From: Branchiostoma floridae
Lineage: Eukaryota > Chordata > Leptocardii > Amphioxiformes > Branchiostomatidae
Length of the DNA: 64,000 bases
Reading direction: 5' to 3'
Assembly: GCF_000003815.2 (NCBI RefSeq)
Contig: NC_049996.1
Span: 758,789-822,788 of the forward strand
The notes under the pieces were generated by a model. The model saw only the letters and a program-made list of their open reading frames with translations, made no database searches and was not told the DNA's origin. Both the position numbers and the translations under genes were made by a program. Within the stretch, counting starts at the first letter, position 1. The number at the start of each line of letters is the position of its first letter. This document shows positions 32,463 through 42,613 of this stretch, piece by piece.

Positions 32463-33767
32463 ATGCCGTCATTCAAGGCAATCAAGATACACAAGGTACA
32501 AGATGTACACAAGGGAGACCAGCTTGTGGTTGATAGAGGAGTCTACAAGCATCATATGATCGTGTCTGAAGACCCCACAGATCTAACAAAAGTATCTGTG
32601 ATTCAGTATACCAACGATGTTCTGCCTAGTGCAATGGGTATAATATCAGGCAGTGGTAGGTCGGGAGTTCCTATTGCAGTAGTTCGTAGGGACGTGGAGG
32701 ATATTTCTTCAGAAGTCAGAAAGCGTAGAGTTTATCGCATAGATTATGACATATGCTTCTCCCCTGATACAACAGTGTGGAGTGCTGAAAGTAAACTTGG
32801 TAAAGGTGAATATTCTCCCTTCACAAACAACTGTGAGCATTTTGCCACCTGGTGTAAAACAGATAGACACGAGAGCGCGCAGGTCAATGCATTGATTGAA
32901 CGACTGAAGAAAGAATCTTTGACGGAAGGGGCTAAGCAGGGAACAACGAAGATTGTGAGTGATCCTACAAAAGAAGGAGCAAAGACAACAATGAATAAAG
33001 GCGTTGAATCTGTGGCTATGGAGGTAGTAAAGGAGCTAACTAAAGCTGCAGTGAAAAAATCAGGACCTGACATGTTAAAGGAATTGGCTAGTAATCCAAT
33101 CCTTTTGCGTCAAGCAATAAACGAAGCAACGGAGTCAATCATGAAACGTGCAACTAACAAATTAGTTTTCGACCCGAACGTTTATCTTATGGTTGAAACG
33201 TTTGTGAGCAATTTAGGGAAGGAAAACATGAAACAATTTGCACAGGAGGGGGCCAAAACTGTCATAAAGGACACAGCAAAGACAGCATTAAACGAAGGTG
33301 CCAAGTCTTTAGTCGATCAAGGAGCAAAGCAGGTAGCAAGGGAGGGGGGCAAAACTGCCATGAAAGAAACATCTAAAACAGCAGTGAAAGAAAGTGCCAG
33401 GTCTGTAGCTAGAGAAGGTTCAAGACAGGTAGCAAAGTCAGGGGGAAAATCTCTTTGCAAGAAAATAATTGACAGTCAGGGGAAAATTGGCATTGTAATA
33501 ACAGGAGCAGTAGAAGTCTATGACTTATACAACCGTACTTGTGAATCTAAGGAGAAACTTGACAATGGAGAGATTTCCCAAGGTAAGTTTGAGAAACAGG
33601 TAGTCACTCATGTCGTTAAGGGTGTCGCTTCCGGTGCCGCCACACTTGTTGGTGGTACTCTGGGACAGACCTTAATCCCCATACCGGTGTTAGGTGGTAT
33701 GATTGGAGGGATGGCTGGAAAGGCAGCTGTAATGGTTAGGTGGGTTGGTACTGGGAGAATTGACTAA
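32463..33767 (+). CDS. LRAT-like domain protein with octapeptide repeats, gene 1
   Basis: A protein of 434 aa from one coding exon. ATG at 32,463 lies 14 bp after an acceptor (ACTTCAG|TGCC), and the paralogue starts at the same place. Residues about 10-130 form an LRAT/H-rev107 (NlpC/P60-like) domain: GDQLVVDRGVYKHH with His30, and the hallmark FTNNCEHFATWC with Cys124 as the likely nucleophile. Enzymes of the family transfer or hydrolyse acyl groups of lipids. At the usual second His (VxH) this protein reads VIQY, so activity is not assured. Residues about 259-330 are nine octapeptides of type V-A-K-E-G-A-K-S, and the tail has TLIPIPVLGGMIGGMAGKAA, a glycine-zipper-like hydrophobic stretch. 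No signal peptide. Membrane association is inferred. Confidence 0.85.
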   Translation: MPSFKAIKIHKVQDVHKGDQLVVDRGVYKHHMIVSEDPTDLTKVSVIQYTNDVLPSAMGIISGSGRSGVPIAVVRRDVEDISSEVRKRRVYRIDYDICFSPDTTVWSAESKLGKGEYSPFTNNCEHFATWCKTDRHESAQVNALIERLKKESLTEGAKQGTTKIVSDPTKEGAKTTMNKGVESVAMEVVKELTKAAVKKSGPDMLKELASNPILLRQAINEATESIMKRATNKLVFDPNVYLMVETFVSNLGKENMKQFAQEGAKTVIKDTAKTALNEGAKSLVDQGAKQVAREGGKTAMKETSKTAVKESARSVAREGSRQVAKSGGKSLCKKIIDSQGKIGIVITGAVEVYDLYNRTCESKEKLDNGEISQGKFEKQVVTHVVKGVASGAATLVGGTLGQTLIPIPVLGGMIGGMAGKAAVMVRWVGTGRID

Positions 33768-33771
33768 CTAA

Positions 33772-33777
33772 AATAAA
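33772..33777 (+). terminator. Proximal poly(A) signal, LRAT-like gene 1
   Basis: AATAAA only 5 bp after the stop codon. A distal AATAAA at 35,346-35,351 has the same context as one after gene 2. Confidence 0.35.
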
Positions 33778-35345
33778 ATGGACGTCAGTAACGTGCGTTA
33801 AGAACAACTGAGCAACATGCTTCGGAAGAAACTAAGGTATTGATAAGTTCAATAAAGGAGGTTTTCTTGTGGTCATGTCTTTGCTGTGCTTATGTCCACT
33901 TAACCACGCAGCTATCTGTTATAATAGATTACATACTGGCATACCCATACTACTATTTTCAATATGAATAAAAGCTAATATGAGTATCTTAACTTTCTTA
34001 ACGGCGTGACATTGTTTAGGTAAATGGAGTTAAGAATGTTGAAAATATAACTATCACATCAAATTTGCACAGGAAAGGTAAAAACATTTTTCATATATCT
34101 CAATATCAGTACATCTGTCGATTTTTTATATAAGAAGATGATTGAAGCTACGATGTTAATACAGTTATACCTATACTCAATATACTTTTGCTTGGGTAGA
34201 CTATATTACTTATTATTGCTTTTCCAGTGTTTACAATCTGTTTTAATACACATACAATATCACGTGATAAAAATGAATGAAGGATGAAAGTTTGTTTTTT
34301 ACAGTCAACTATAAACATGTTATATGTACATAGAGTGGACAATAGACATCTGCTGTGGAAAATTTGAAATTGCAACATTTGACTTAGTGAAAACAGCAAC
34401 TAGAGACTGTCAGTAAATGTGACTTTGGATTTCTTATTTGGCTGCAGTGTAAGTGTATCATTTTGAACATTATAAACTGAGTGTAATTTACATACATTCT
34501 TCCTAATGTTATCTTCATTGCCCTGATATGAGACAGCTGACATGCCTACATTTGTACTTAAGGGTGTTTTACTAATGGTAACTACGAAATGTTAGATGAA
34601 TTTGATTGTAGACATTCTGGACCACCTTTCTGTCAGTCATAAGTTTATCAGTACTTAAAATCTAACCACTCAACTGGCAGTAATAATCAATAATACCGAA
34701 AGCAAGCCTTTATTGCTTATTTTTTAGATATGAGTAGCTTAACTTGATAGGCTATAACCACTGATTGACTACTTTGTTCTAGCCACAACAGATAAGTTTA
34801 TGTTAACATTAGACAAACCTTTAAAATACATGCTTTACAACACATACAATATCGAGTATAGTAGTAACTATGGATTGTGAATGATAGTGAACCTTAATTA
34901 TGATATATTTGCAAAAAATGGAAATGGTAAAATGTACATGAAAAACATTTACTGAGTATCAACAGTGAATAGCAACTGTCCATAGAACAGGTGGCAGTTT
35001 TTGTATTTGAGTGGACTGAAGCGTTCATGGTTATGTTTTAAACAGTATGATTTGCGTGTAATTGAACTTTTTCAGAATCTGTTATCTTGATTGCCTGAAG
35101 ATGAAACAGCTGGCGCCCTATCTTAAGTGTGTTTTGCTGATGCAAACTACGAATGTTGGATGTATTTGACGCTTGTATCAACTGCATGATTTGGTGTTGC
35201 GCTTGTTTAACTGAGAACATGTACACTCCTGTAAAATGATTTTATCAAATGTTGGCTTTGTACTTGACGATGGCTGAAAGAATGCCTCATTGTAGCACTG
35301 GGAAATGGTTTCAATTGTTTTCCTTTGATTTATTCCTTTGCATGA

Positions 35346-35351
35346 AATAAA
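35346..35351 (+). terminator. Distal poly(A) signal, LRAT-like gene 1
   Basis: AAATAAATGTTTCTTT, matching AAATAAATGTTTTTTA after gene 2 (40,776-40,781). Confidence 0.5.
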
Positions 35352-36359
35352 TGTTTCTTTACACTCACTGTTTCTTACTATTTTCTATGTAAGTATGCTG
35401 CATACGGTGTATTCTAGTATATTAGGGGTGCTGTACTCTGGTATTTTAGGGGTGAAATTTATAGTTGTTTCATGTAATCAAGGGGAATACGAAAGATTTA
35501 CAAAGACTAGAAAAGCCTACATTTGCTTTAGGAGCAAATACAGCACATTTCGCCCAGCACCGCCCCTTGTAAAAACGGACCGTTCCAAATTTGAATGTAA
35601 AAAAATGTTACCCCTGCGAGAATGGGCTATTCCGGTTGCATGTCAGGTTACATAGACCAGTTCAAAACACCTCAACACAATAAGACTTTAATGTAAAGTT
35701 TAAGACTTATCCGCAATTCTCTAGCCCGGACAGGTTCTCGCTCCATGAGGATCGCAGTACGATGTGCCCTATGTGGCAAAAATTGGCATTTTGAATAGGA
35801 CTGTTTAGCCATAGCCGATGCTGTAGAGCGGGTATGAAATAGGGTTTTACTATATGGTCAATATTGACCGACGAAGGCCACATGTTACAAACATGAGAGA
35901 AAAAAACGTGCTCGAGATGAATTATTTCTTAATAGATATTACGTGACGACTTTGTTTGGGACAATTCTGTGAGAAAATGCACGTGTTTACCTTTCGTAGG
36001 AATCACATAAAACGAATTTGCCATTTTACTGGATGAGCCATTTTATTGAGTTAGCAAAATAAAGCTGCTGTCAGGTAACTCATGTGCTGTTGACTTTGTA
36101 ACCCTGGTAACCGGATCAAGTTTACGTACACCGCCGAGTCAGCCATTTTACTTCCCTATTGTGTGGGCTTGTTACCTATAGATTTCAGATCTATCAAGCT
36201 CGTGTGTTATAGTTCCTTCTCCCGGGCAACTCTGGCATAGAGAACCTTGCTTGGCTATGGTGAAAATCGCGAACCAGCGTTCCCTCAAGTTATAAACGTG
36301 GCCGCTCTAAAGGTCTGCAAAGGAGGCTGTATGTGTACTTTCTCTCTTGTTGAAAACAG

Positions 36360-36453
36360 TTATCTGCAGCAAGGCGCGATTGTCTAGTGCTTAACCCAGA
36401 GTGTGGAGCTGAAGCGCACCGGGTTAGTTGCATGTCATCACCTTTCCAACAAG
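36360..36453 (+). other. 5' UTR exon copy a, LRAT-like gene 2
   Basis: GAAAACAG acceptor, AACAAG|GTACGTAA donor. About 94 bp, similar to the exon at 31,761. It may be an alternative first exon or a relic of a deleted gene copy. Confidence 0.55.
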
Positions 36454-37368
36454 GTACGTAAAACAGAAACAAAATGTTCATCAAATCATTATAGAGACGC
36501 TAAGATTCAGGTAAAAATGTGCTATTTGTGCTGATTTCTTTCTAGAAGGACCTTGCTAATATTGAATGAAGGTATTGCTCATCGTCTTACATTTGTATTA
36601 TACATAACGTAAGAAATACCGTTTGTAGGAACTGAAATAAGATTATTTTGCTGCCAGGTAACTAAGGTACTGTTGACTTTGTAAGCCTGCTCGGTAAACT
36701 TAAACACGTTCGAGTTTCCCTCCGAGTCCGACATTTAACCCGTAGTCAGCATTTTGTATGGAGGTCCTTTTATTGGATTAGCGAGTGCATGCCGTAGTCA
36801 TGAGCACCCCGGAACTTGTCCGTATCTCTAGATCTCTACTCAGGCAAGTCCTCATTCTACGAGGATCGCAGTGCGATATGCCTGTTTAGCCACAGCCGAT
36901 ACCGTAGGGTTTATATGAATTAGGGTTTTACAATGGTCAATATTGACCGACGAAGGCCACATGTTACAACATGCAAAAAAAAAAACGTTCTCACGATGAA
37001 TGCTTTCTTGATAGATGTGACGGCTGCATTTTGGACAATTCTTTGAGAAAATTCATATTTCTACCATAATGTGCCTTTTTATTGTATGTCTGTGAATTAT
37101 TGATCGATCTTATTGTGGTATCAAAGTTATCCTGCTGTCAGGTAACTCAGGTGCTGTTGACTTTGTAACCCTGGTCAAGTAAACACGCCCGCCAAGTACG
37201 CAACTTTCTACTGACAAGTATTGTGTGTGCTTGACAATGACCACCAACAGGAACTAGACGTTTTTTTTTCAATTTATCAATTCTTGTGTCTTAAGATAGA
37301 CTTTTGATATGCCTAACATTGATCTCTCTGAGTCAAAATAGATATGTTCTTTCTACCTTTTTACCCAG

Positions 37369-37450
37369 ATATCCGCAACAAGGCGCCATTGTTTCACTCA
37401 CCTGCTTAACCCAGGGTGTGTAGCTAACAGTTAATCGCTTTTTCAGCAAG
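37369..37450 (+). other. 5' UTR exon copy b, LRAT-like gene 2
   Basis: TTACCCAG acceptor, CAGCAAG|GTACGTAA donor. Nearest to the coding exon and the likeliest partner of the acceptor at 37,876. Confidence 0.6.
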
Positions 37451-37890
37451 GTACGTAAAACAAGACAACTGTTCACTACATCATTATGGAAATGATAAGA
37501 TTTAGGTGGCAAAGGAATCTTTTTATTTCATTTCTTCATCAATTCGTGCCGATGTATTCAGAGAAAGGCCTGGCTATCATTAAGTAAATGTATTTGTCAT
37601 CATCACATTTGTTGAACTGTGCGTTTTCCAGTAGAAGTATAAGAATTTCCCCTTGAATTAGGTAAGAATTTGCGTGATTTAAGTCTAATGATATTTACCT
37701 CTACTTATCTTCCTAATGCCGCAAGTATGAAATTCTCATCTTATACTACTATGAAATTATAGTATTTTCTAATGATGTTTTCACTGTGAACCGTGTTCGA
37801 TGTATGATTATTGCAAATCATTTGCAAATTAACGATACGTAACTGAATTTAACACTTCAAATGTATCACCATATAGTACCAGAGAAGACC

Positions 37891-39804
37891 ATGCCGCCAT
37901 TCAAGGAAATCAAGGTACGCGAGGTGAGAGATCTACACAGGGGAGACCAGATTGCGATTGACAGAGTAGCCTACAAGCATCACATGATCGTGACTGAATA
38001 CCCCACAGATCTTACAGAAGTATCTGTCATTCAGTATACTAACGATGTTTGGCCTGGTGTAACTGGCATAATAGCATGCAGTGGTAGGTCAGGAGTTCCT
38101 ATAGCTATAGCAAAAGTTCGTGCAGACGTGGAGGACATCTCTTCAGACGTAAGACGGGCTAAAGTATACCGCATAGATTATGACGAATGCTTCTTCTCCC
38201 CAGACGAAATTGTACAGAGAGCTAAAAGTAAACTTGGTGAAAGTAAATACTGTCCGTTTACAAACAACTGCGAGCATTTTGCCACCTGGTGTAAAACGGG
38301 AATTCACGAGAGCTCGCAGGTCAAGTCTGCGGGGAAGGCGGTAGCTAGGGAGGGGACCAAAACTGCCATGAAAGAAACAGCGAATACAGTATTAAGCGAA
38401 GGTGCCAAGTCTGTAGCTGGAGAAGGGGCAAAGCAGGCAGCAAAGGAGGGGACCAAAACTGTTATGAAAGATACAGCGAATACAGTAGTAAAAGAAGGTG
38501 CCAATTCTGTAGCTGGAGAAGGAGCAAAGCAGGCAGCAAGGGAGGGGGGCAAAACTGTCATGAAAGAAACAGCAAAGACAGCAGTGAAAGAAGGCTCCAA
38601 ATCTGTAGCTGGAGAAGGGGTAAAACAGGTAGGAAAGGAGGGGACCAAAACTGTCATGAAAGAAACAGCAAAGACAGCAGTGAAAGAAGGCTCCAAATCT
38701 GTAGCTGGAGAAGGGGCTAAGCATGTAGCAAAGGAGGGGACCAAAACTGTCATGAAAGATACAGCGAATACAGTATTAAGCGAAGGTGCCAAGTCTGTAG
38801 CTGGAGAAGGGGTAAAACAGGTAGCAAGGGAGGGGACTGGAGTAGCCATGACAGAAGCAGGAAATGAAGCATTTAAGGAAACACTCGTAATGATAAGCAC
38901 ACCATTCTCTGCAGGCCAGGCAATTAGGGAAGCATCTGTAAATTTAAAATATCCCGTAGTGAACCTTGTTATCGAAAGGGCTGCAAGTGACCTTGCAACA
39001 GACGCAGTGAAGACAACACTAGCTTATGAGACAACTATCATAAAAGCTGCCATGGAAGAAGCATTATTAAAGGAAACACTCAGTGAGATAAGCAATCCAT
39101 TCAAAACAGGCCAAGCAATAAACGAAGCAATAAACGAAGCAACGAGGTCGATGTTTGAAAGCGCAACAGGCTTAAGAATGATATACCCTGTAAAGAACTT
39201 TGGCCTTCTGATGGCTGAAAGGACTGCAAGCGAGTTTGCAAAAGACGTCGTAAAGGAAAACACGAAACAATTAGCAAAGGAGGGGGCCAAATCTGTCACA
39301 AAGGACACAGCAAAGACAGCATTAAACGAAGGTGCTAAGTCTGTAGCTGGAGAAGGAGCAAAGCAGGCAGCAAGGGAGGGGGGCAAAACTGTTATAAAAG
39401 AAACAGCAAAAAAGGCAGTGAAAGAAGGTGTCAGGTCTGCAGCTAGAGAAGGTGCAATGCAGGCAGCAAAGTCAGGGGGGAAATCTCTTGGCAAGAAAAT
39501 AATGGAGTGTCAGGGGAAAATTGGCATTGGACTAACTATGGCAGTAGAAACCTATGACCTCTACAACCGCACTAGGGAATCTAAGAAGAAACGTGACAAT
39601 GGCGAGATTTCACAAAATGATTTTGAGAAACAGGTAGCCACTCATGCCGTTAAGGGTGTCGTTAAGGGTGCCGTCTCCCTTGTTGGAAGTACCTTGGGAC
39701 AAACCTTAATCCCCATACCTTTCGTAGGTGGTATGGTGGGAGGGATGGCTGGGAAGGGAGCTGTTCGGGTAGGTGAGTGGGGACTGCAATACTTGACCAA
39801 TTAA
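37891..39804 (+). CDS. LRAT-like domain protein with expanded octapeptide repeats, gene 2
   Basis: A protein of 637 aa from one coding exon. I chose ATG 37,891 because the in-frame ATG at 37,861 would lie inside the intron if the ATATAG acceptor at 37,876 is used as in gene 1. LRAT-like domain: GDQIAIDRVAYKHH (His30) and FTNNCEHFATWC (Cys127), again with VIQY where a second His is usual. Residues 151-310 are five near-identical 32-residue units, each of four octapeptides such as VAGEGAKQ; a sixth is partial. A central helical part with KETL..IS.PF.....AI.EA occurs twice. Residues 461-532 repeat the nine octapeptides of gene 1, followed by DLYNRTRES and the hydrophobic TLIPIPFVGGMVGGMAGKGA. 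The block resembles synuclein, LEA and apolipoprotein lipid-binding repeats in composition only. Function unknown. Confidence 0.86.
   Translation: MPPFKEIKVREVRDLHRGDQIAIDRVAYKHHMIVTEYPTDLTEVSVIQYTNDVWPGVTGIIACSGRSGVPIAIAKVRADVEDISSDVRRAKVYRIDYDECFFSPDEIVQRAKSKLGESKYCPFTNNCEHFATWCKTGIHESSQVKSAGKAVAREGTKTAMKETANTVLSEGAKSVAGEGAKQAAKEGTKTVMKDTANTVVKEGANSVAGEGAKQAAREGGKTVMKETAKTAVKEGSKSVAGEGVKQVGKEGTKTVMKETAKTAVKEGSKSVAGEGAKHVAKEGTKTVMKDTANTVLSEGAKSVAGEGVKQVAREGTGVAMTEAGNEAFKETLVMISTPFSAGQAIREASVNLKYPVVNLVIERAASDLATDAVKTTLAYETTIIKAAMEEALLKETLSEISNPFKTGQAINEAINEATRSMFESATGLRMIYPVKNFGLLMAERTASEFAKDVVKENTKQLAKEGAKSVTKDTAKTALNEGAKSVAGEGAKQAAREGGKTVIKETAKKAVKEGVRSAAREGAMQAAKSGGKSLGKKIMECQGKIGIGLTMAVETYDLYNRTRESKKKRDNGEISQNDFEKQVATHAVKGVVKGAVSLVGSTLGQTLIPIPFVGGMVGGMAGKGAVRVGEWGLQYLTN
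38341..38820 (+). repeat. Five 96-bp tandem coding repeats
   Basis: Each unit codes for 32 residues made of four octapeptides (VAREGTKT, AMKETANT, VLSEGAKS, VAGEGAKQ and variants). Gene 1 has no equivalent at this position, so the expansion is specific to gene 2. Confidence 0.93.
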
Positions 39805-40781
39805 GATTTTATGGCCATGACTAACGTGGGTCCATAACATCTGGGCAACTTGCAATTGTCCGTGAATATATCGAAGGAACAGTCCACTTAACCATGTGGC
39901 TGTCTGTAATGTGATGACTGTTTTTTAGCGTGCGAAGATCAGAGGTCAAAGCTCCTACACCTCCAGTTTGTAATGATTTAATACATAATGTCATACTTCA
40001 TACAGCTGTTTCTCTGTGGTGCATAGATTAAGACGAATCTACTGTATATATTTGTTAACTATATAAGTTAACTATATAGCTATATAACTAAATTAGTAGA
40101 CAACTCGGAAAGCATTAAACTGGCGCGGTATAATGCTAGTTAATAAATGCTAAGTTAAGAAAATAGAGAGCTATTAATTTTGTTATTATGAATAATATAA
40201 CTGTGTTACAGATTGCTTGGGTAGGTTATGTTACTACATGTAATTTTCAGAAACTGTTAGAGCGTTGGGTGTCTTGGACCAGTAGTAATTACCAAGATAG
40301 TCTAAGATATTAAAGGTCTGAGGAGTGGTCATAAGTCCTTATGTAAATCAAGTCAATACATACTTTAGCCTTGTCTATGCACATAGAATGGAAAAGAGAC
40401 GCTTGCTATAAAACAGTTGCAACATTTTACTCAGCGACGATTATGAATAACGTTCCAAGGATAATATTGTCTCTTTAGAACAGGTGACAACTTTGCTTTT
40501 TCAGTTCTCGTTTTGAGCATTAAGTTGTGTGTAATTCAACAGTATTGTAATATAGACATATGTTGATGATGTTTTAATTTCTTAGATATAATACAGCTGA
40601 CTAGATGTTTTGCTAATGTCAACTGCGACTGTAAGCTAATAAGATGTATTTGGTGATTGCATATATTGATGTTTTTCTACTACATCAAATATTGTCTTAA
40701 AGTTTGGGATTGGCTTGATGGTGCTTAAATATTCTTCATAACTGTCGTAGTAAATCTGTTTAATATATACTATCAAATAAA
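39805..40781 (+). other. Probable 3' UTR of LRAT-like gene 2
   Basis: No ORF. Shares short blocks with the gene 1 3' flank and ends at AATAAA 40,776-40,781 in the same context. Confidence 0.45.
40776..40781 (+). terminator. Poly(A) signal, LRAT-like gene 2
   Basis: AATAAA in AAATAAATGTTTTTTA, like the distal signal of gene 1. Confidence 0.5.
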
Positions 40782-42365
40782 TGTTTTTTAACACAATTTG
40801 TCTCAAAGATGTATTTTCTCTGTAGGTATACCAGATCTCTGTACTCGTGTATTTTTGGTGGTTATGGCTGTTTATGATTGAACAGAATCGAACCAAAAGT
40901 GTCATAATGTCTACAACTACTATTCAACCAACATTCGTAAACCTACAGCGATTTCTCACTTTCTTCAGAACTCGCAGTTGAACAACTGTTGTTTCATTAC
41001 TTTCAAATTGTTAAGTGCTTGTTTTATGCTTCGAAAAGTGTTCCTCTCTGCATAAAGATTCTAAAATGGAGTTAATGCAACGATGGTGGGGCTCGTCGAC
41101 ACAAAAACGTGTTTAAAGAGGGCCAATATGTCACAACAGGGAAACAACTAGCCCCACCTGGCGTGTCAAGTCAGCATTACAGCATTCTTGATCATGAGGT
41201 TGTGTTACTTTGCAACCCAATAAACGTACTAATAGAAAGAATGAACTACATTTTAAGTGGAAATGAATGCACAAGAAAATATGAAAAAAATGTGTAATGT
41301 ATTGTAGTTACCTAAATTACTCTGGCCATAGTCATTTATAGATGATCAAAAATGTCATAGATAATATAAATGACTTCAATAAATAGAGAAGATGGTGTGT
41401 CTAAAAATAAGTTCAATGCTTTGTACAGAAAATGTTGCAGCATCTTTTACAATATGATCAGTGTAACATTCATTTCAACAATATTGTATGGTAATATAAC
41501 TGAACTCCTTAGTGTAAATGCAGTTGTGAATTGACTAATCAGTGTCTTCATGTAATTCCCGTTCAGTGACCAACACAATTCTTAGAGTCGAATACTAGAC
41601 GGTCTTCGTGTAATCGCCCCCCCACACACACATTAAATTTTAGATAGGAAAGATAAGCATTTATCTATCCCATCAAATGATGGTGGCCATGTCACTAAGT
41701 GGCCATTTATAATCATGTGTTGCATGCTAAATCACTTTTTTGCAGGTAAGTCTAAAGTTTGCTAATTAGTGATATGAGAAAATGAAGAGAGCCGAATAAT
41801 GTTACTATGTCTATCGACATGATAAATAGGTATGAGAAGAACAATACTATCACTAATGATGTCTTTTTATGGGATAACTTCTCTTCACACAGTTTCTAAA
41901 TAAAAGAACAAAAACATTGTAGTTTACATTTTATATCGTCGCTGGTTTCAAAAAGAATGTTAAAGCCCTAGATGATAAATAAAATATAGCTGACTGATAA
42001 AGAAGTTGTGGTGAATCGACTATTCAGAAATATGTCTTTATGTATCCTGTCATTTTTCATGAAATTACAACATTTACCCATCAATATTACAATAGGTATA
42101 TTTACATACATGTGTATACAGAATATATAGATATGTGTATATGTCATGGACATACAAATATGCACTCAGAACTTAAACACTTACAAAGCAATTAAAAGAT
42201 TGACATACAAGTACAAATTGTACAATACAGTAGATGATTTCAATGCTCAATCATATAATAAGAATAAACAATTCTTGTTATTCAACACGACAACAAATAT
42301 TTACATCGCTTGAGACCTCAGGCCTCTGTATACAATCAACTAACCTGTTCATGGTTCCTGCTGCT

Positions 42366-42491
42366 CATGCCTAGCAAGGTGCATTGTGGGTAATATGTCA
42401 AAGGTCAAAGGACAATGCTTCATGTTTTGTTTATGTCTCAGGGGGCTTCACCTTTGACATATCACCCACAATGCATCATGCTAAGCATGCC
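42366..42491. repeat. Foldback hairpin with GCATTGTGGGT arms
   Basis: GCATTGTGGGTAATATGTCA at about 42,381 pairs with TGACATATCACCCACAATGC at about 42,455, with further imperfect pairing outward (CATGCCTAGCAAGG / ATGCTAAGCATG). A small MITE or a structured RNA in the BMPER 3' region. Confidence 0.75.
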
Positions 42492-42607
42492 AGTTGAAAC
42501 CATGTACAGGCTTATACTATGTCACTGATATGGTAAATAAAGTTTTCATAGATATCAAGATTTCATAGAGAACATGTGGTCCCAGTTTCATTTGACACTA
42601 TGTAGAT

Positions 42608-42613
42608 TTTATT
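42608..42613 (-). terminator. Possible poly(A) signal of BMPER
   Basis: AATAAA on the minus strand about 640 bp after the stop codon. The choice among AT-rich words is uncertain. Confidence 0.25.

Larger units (their letters stand above)
33768..35351 (+). other. Probable long 3' UTR of LRAT-like gene 1, internally repeated
   Basis: No ORF. Segments near 34,445-34,620 and 35,020-35,175 resemble each other (GTGTAAT..., TGTTATCTT.ATTGCC, ACAGCTG, GTGTTTT.CT.ATG) and also the flank after gene 2 at about 40,520-40,660. Ends at CAT-GAAATAAATGTTTC. Confidence 0.5.
35845..37450 (+). repeat. Tandem duplication of promoter and first-exon region (~1.05 kb unit)
   Basis: GGTCAATATTGACCGACGAA occurs at 35,856 and 36,935. 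GTTGACTTTGTAACCCTGGT-type sequence occurs at about 36,085, 36,668 (diverged) and 37,155, and once upstream of gene 1 (31,513). The UTR exon occurs at 36,360 and 37,369. The order of blocks is the same in both units. Confidence 0.85.

Noticed and set aside
37861-37890. Upstream in-frame ATG giving ten more residues to LRAT-like gene 2.
   Set aside because: It precedes the likely ATATAG acceptor at 37,876, and gene 1 starts at the equivalent of 37,891.
38304-38900. 198-residue open frame on the minus strand opposite LRAT-like gene 2 (and another at 39,024-39,494).
   Set aside because: It is the mirror of the Ala/Lys/Glu/Gly-rich coding repeats; codon bias of the plus strand keeps the antisense open. 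No start context, domain or conservation signal.
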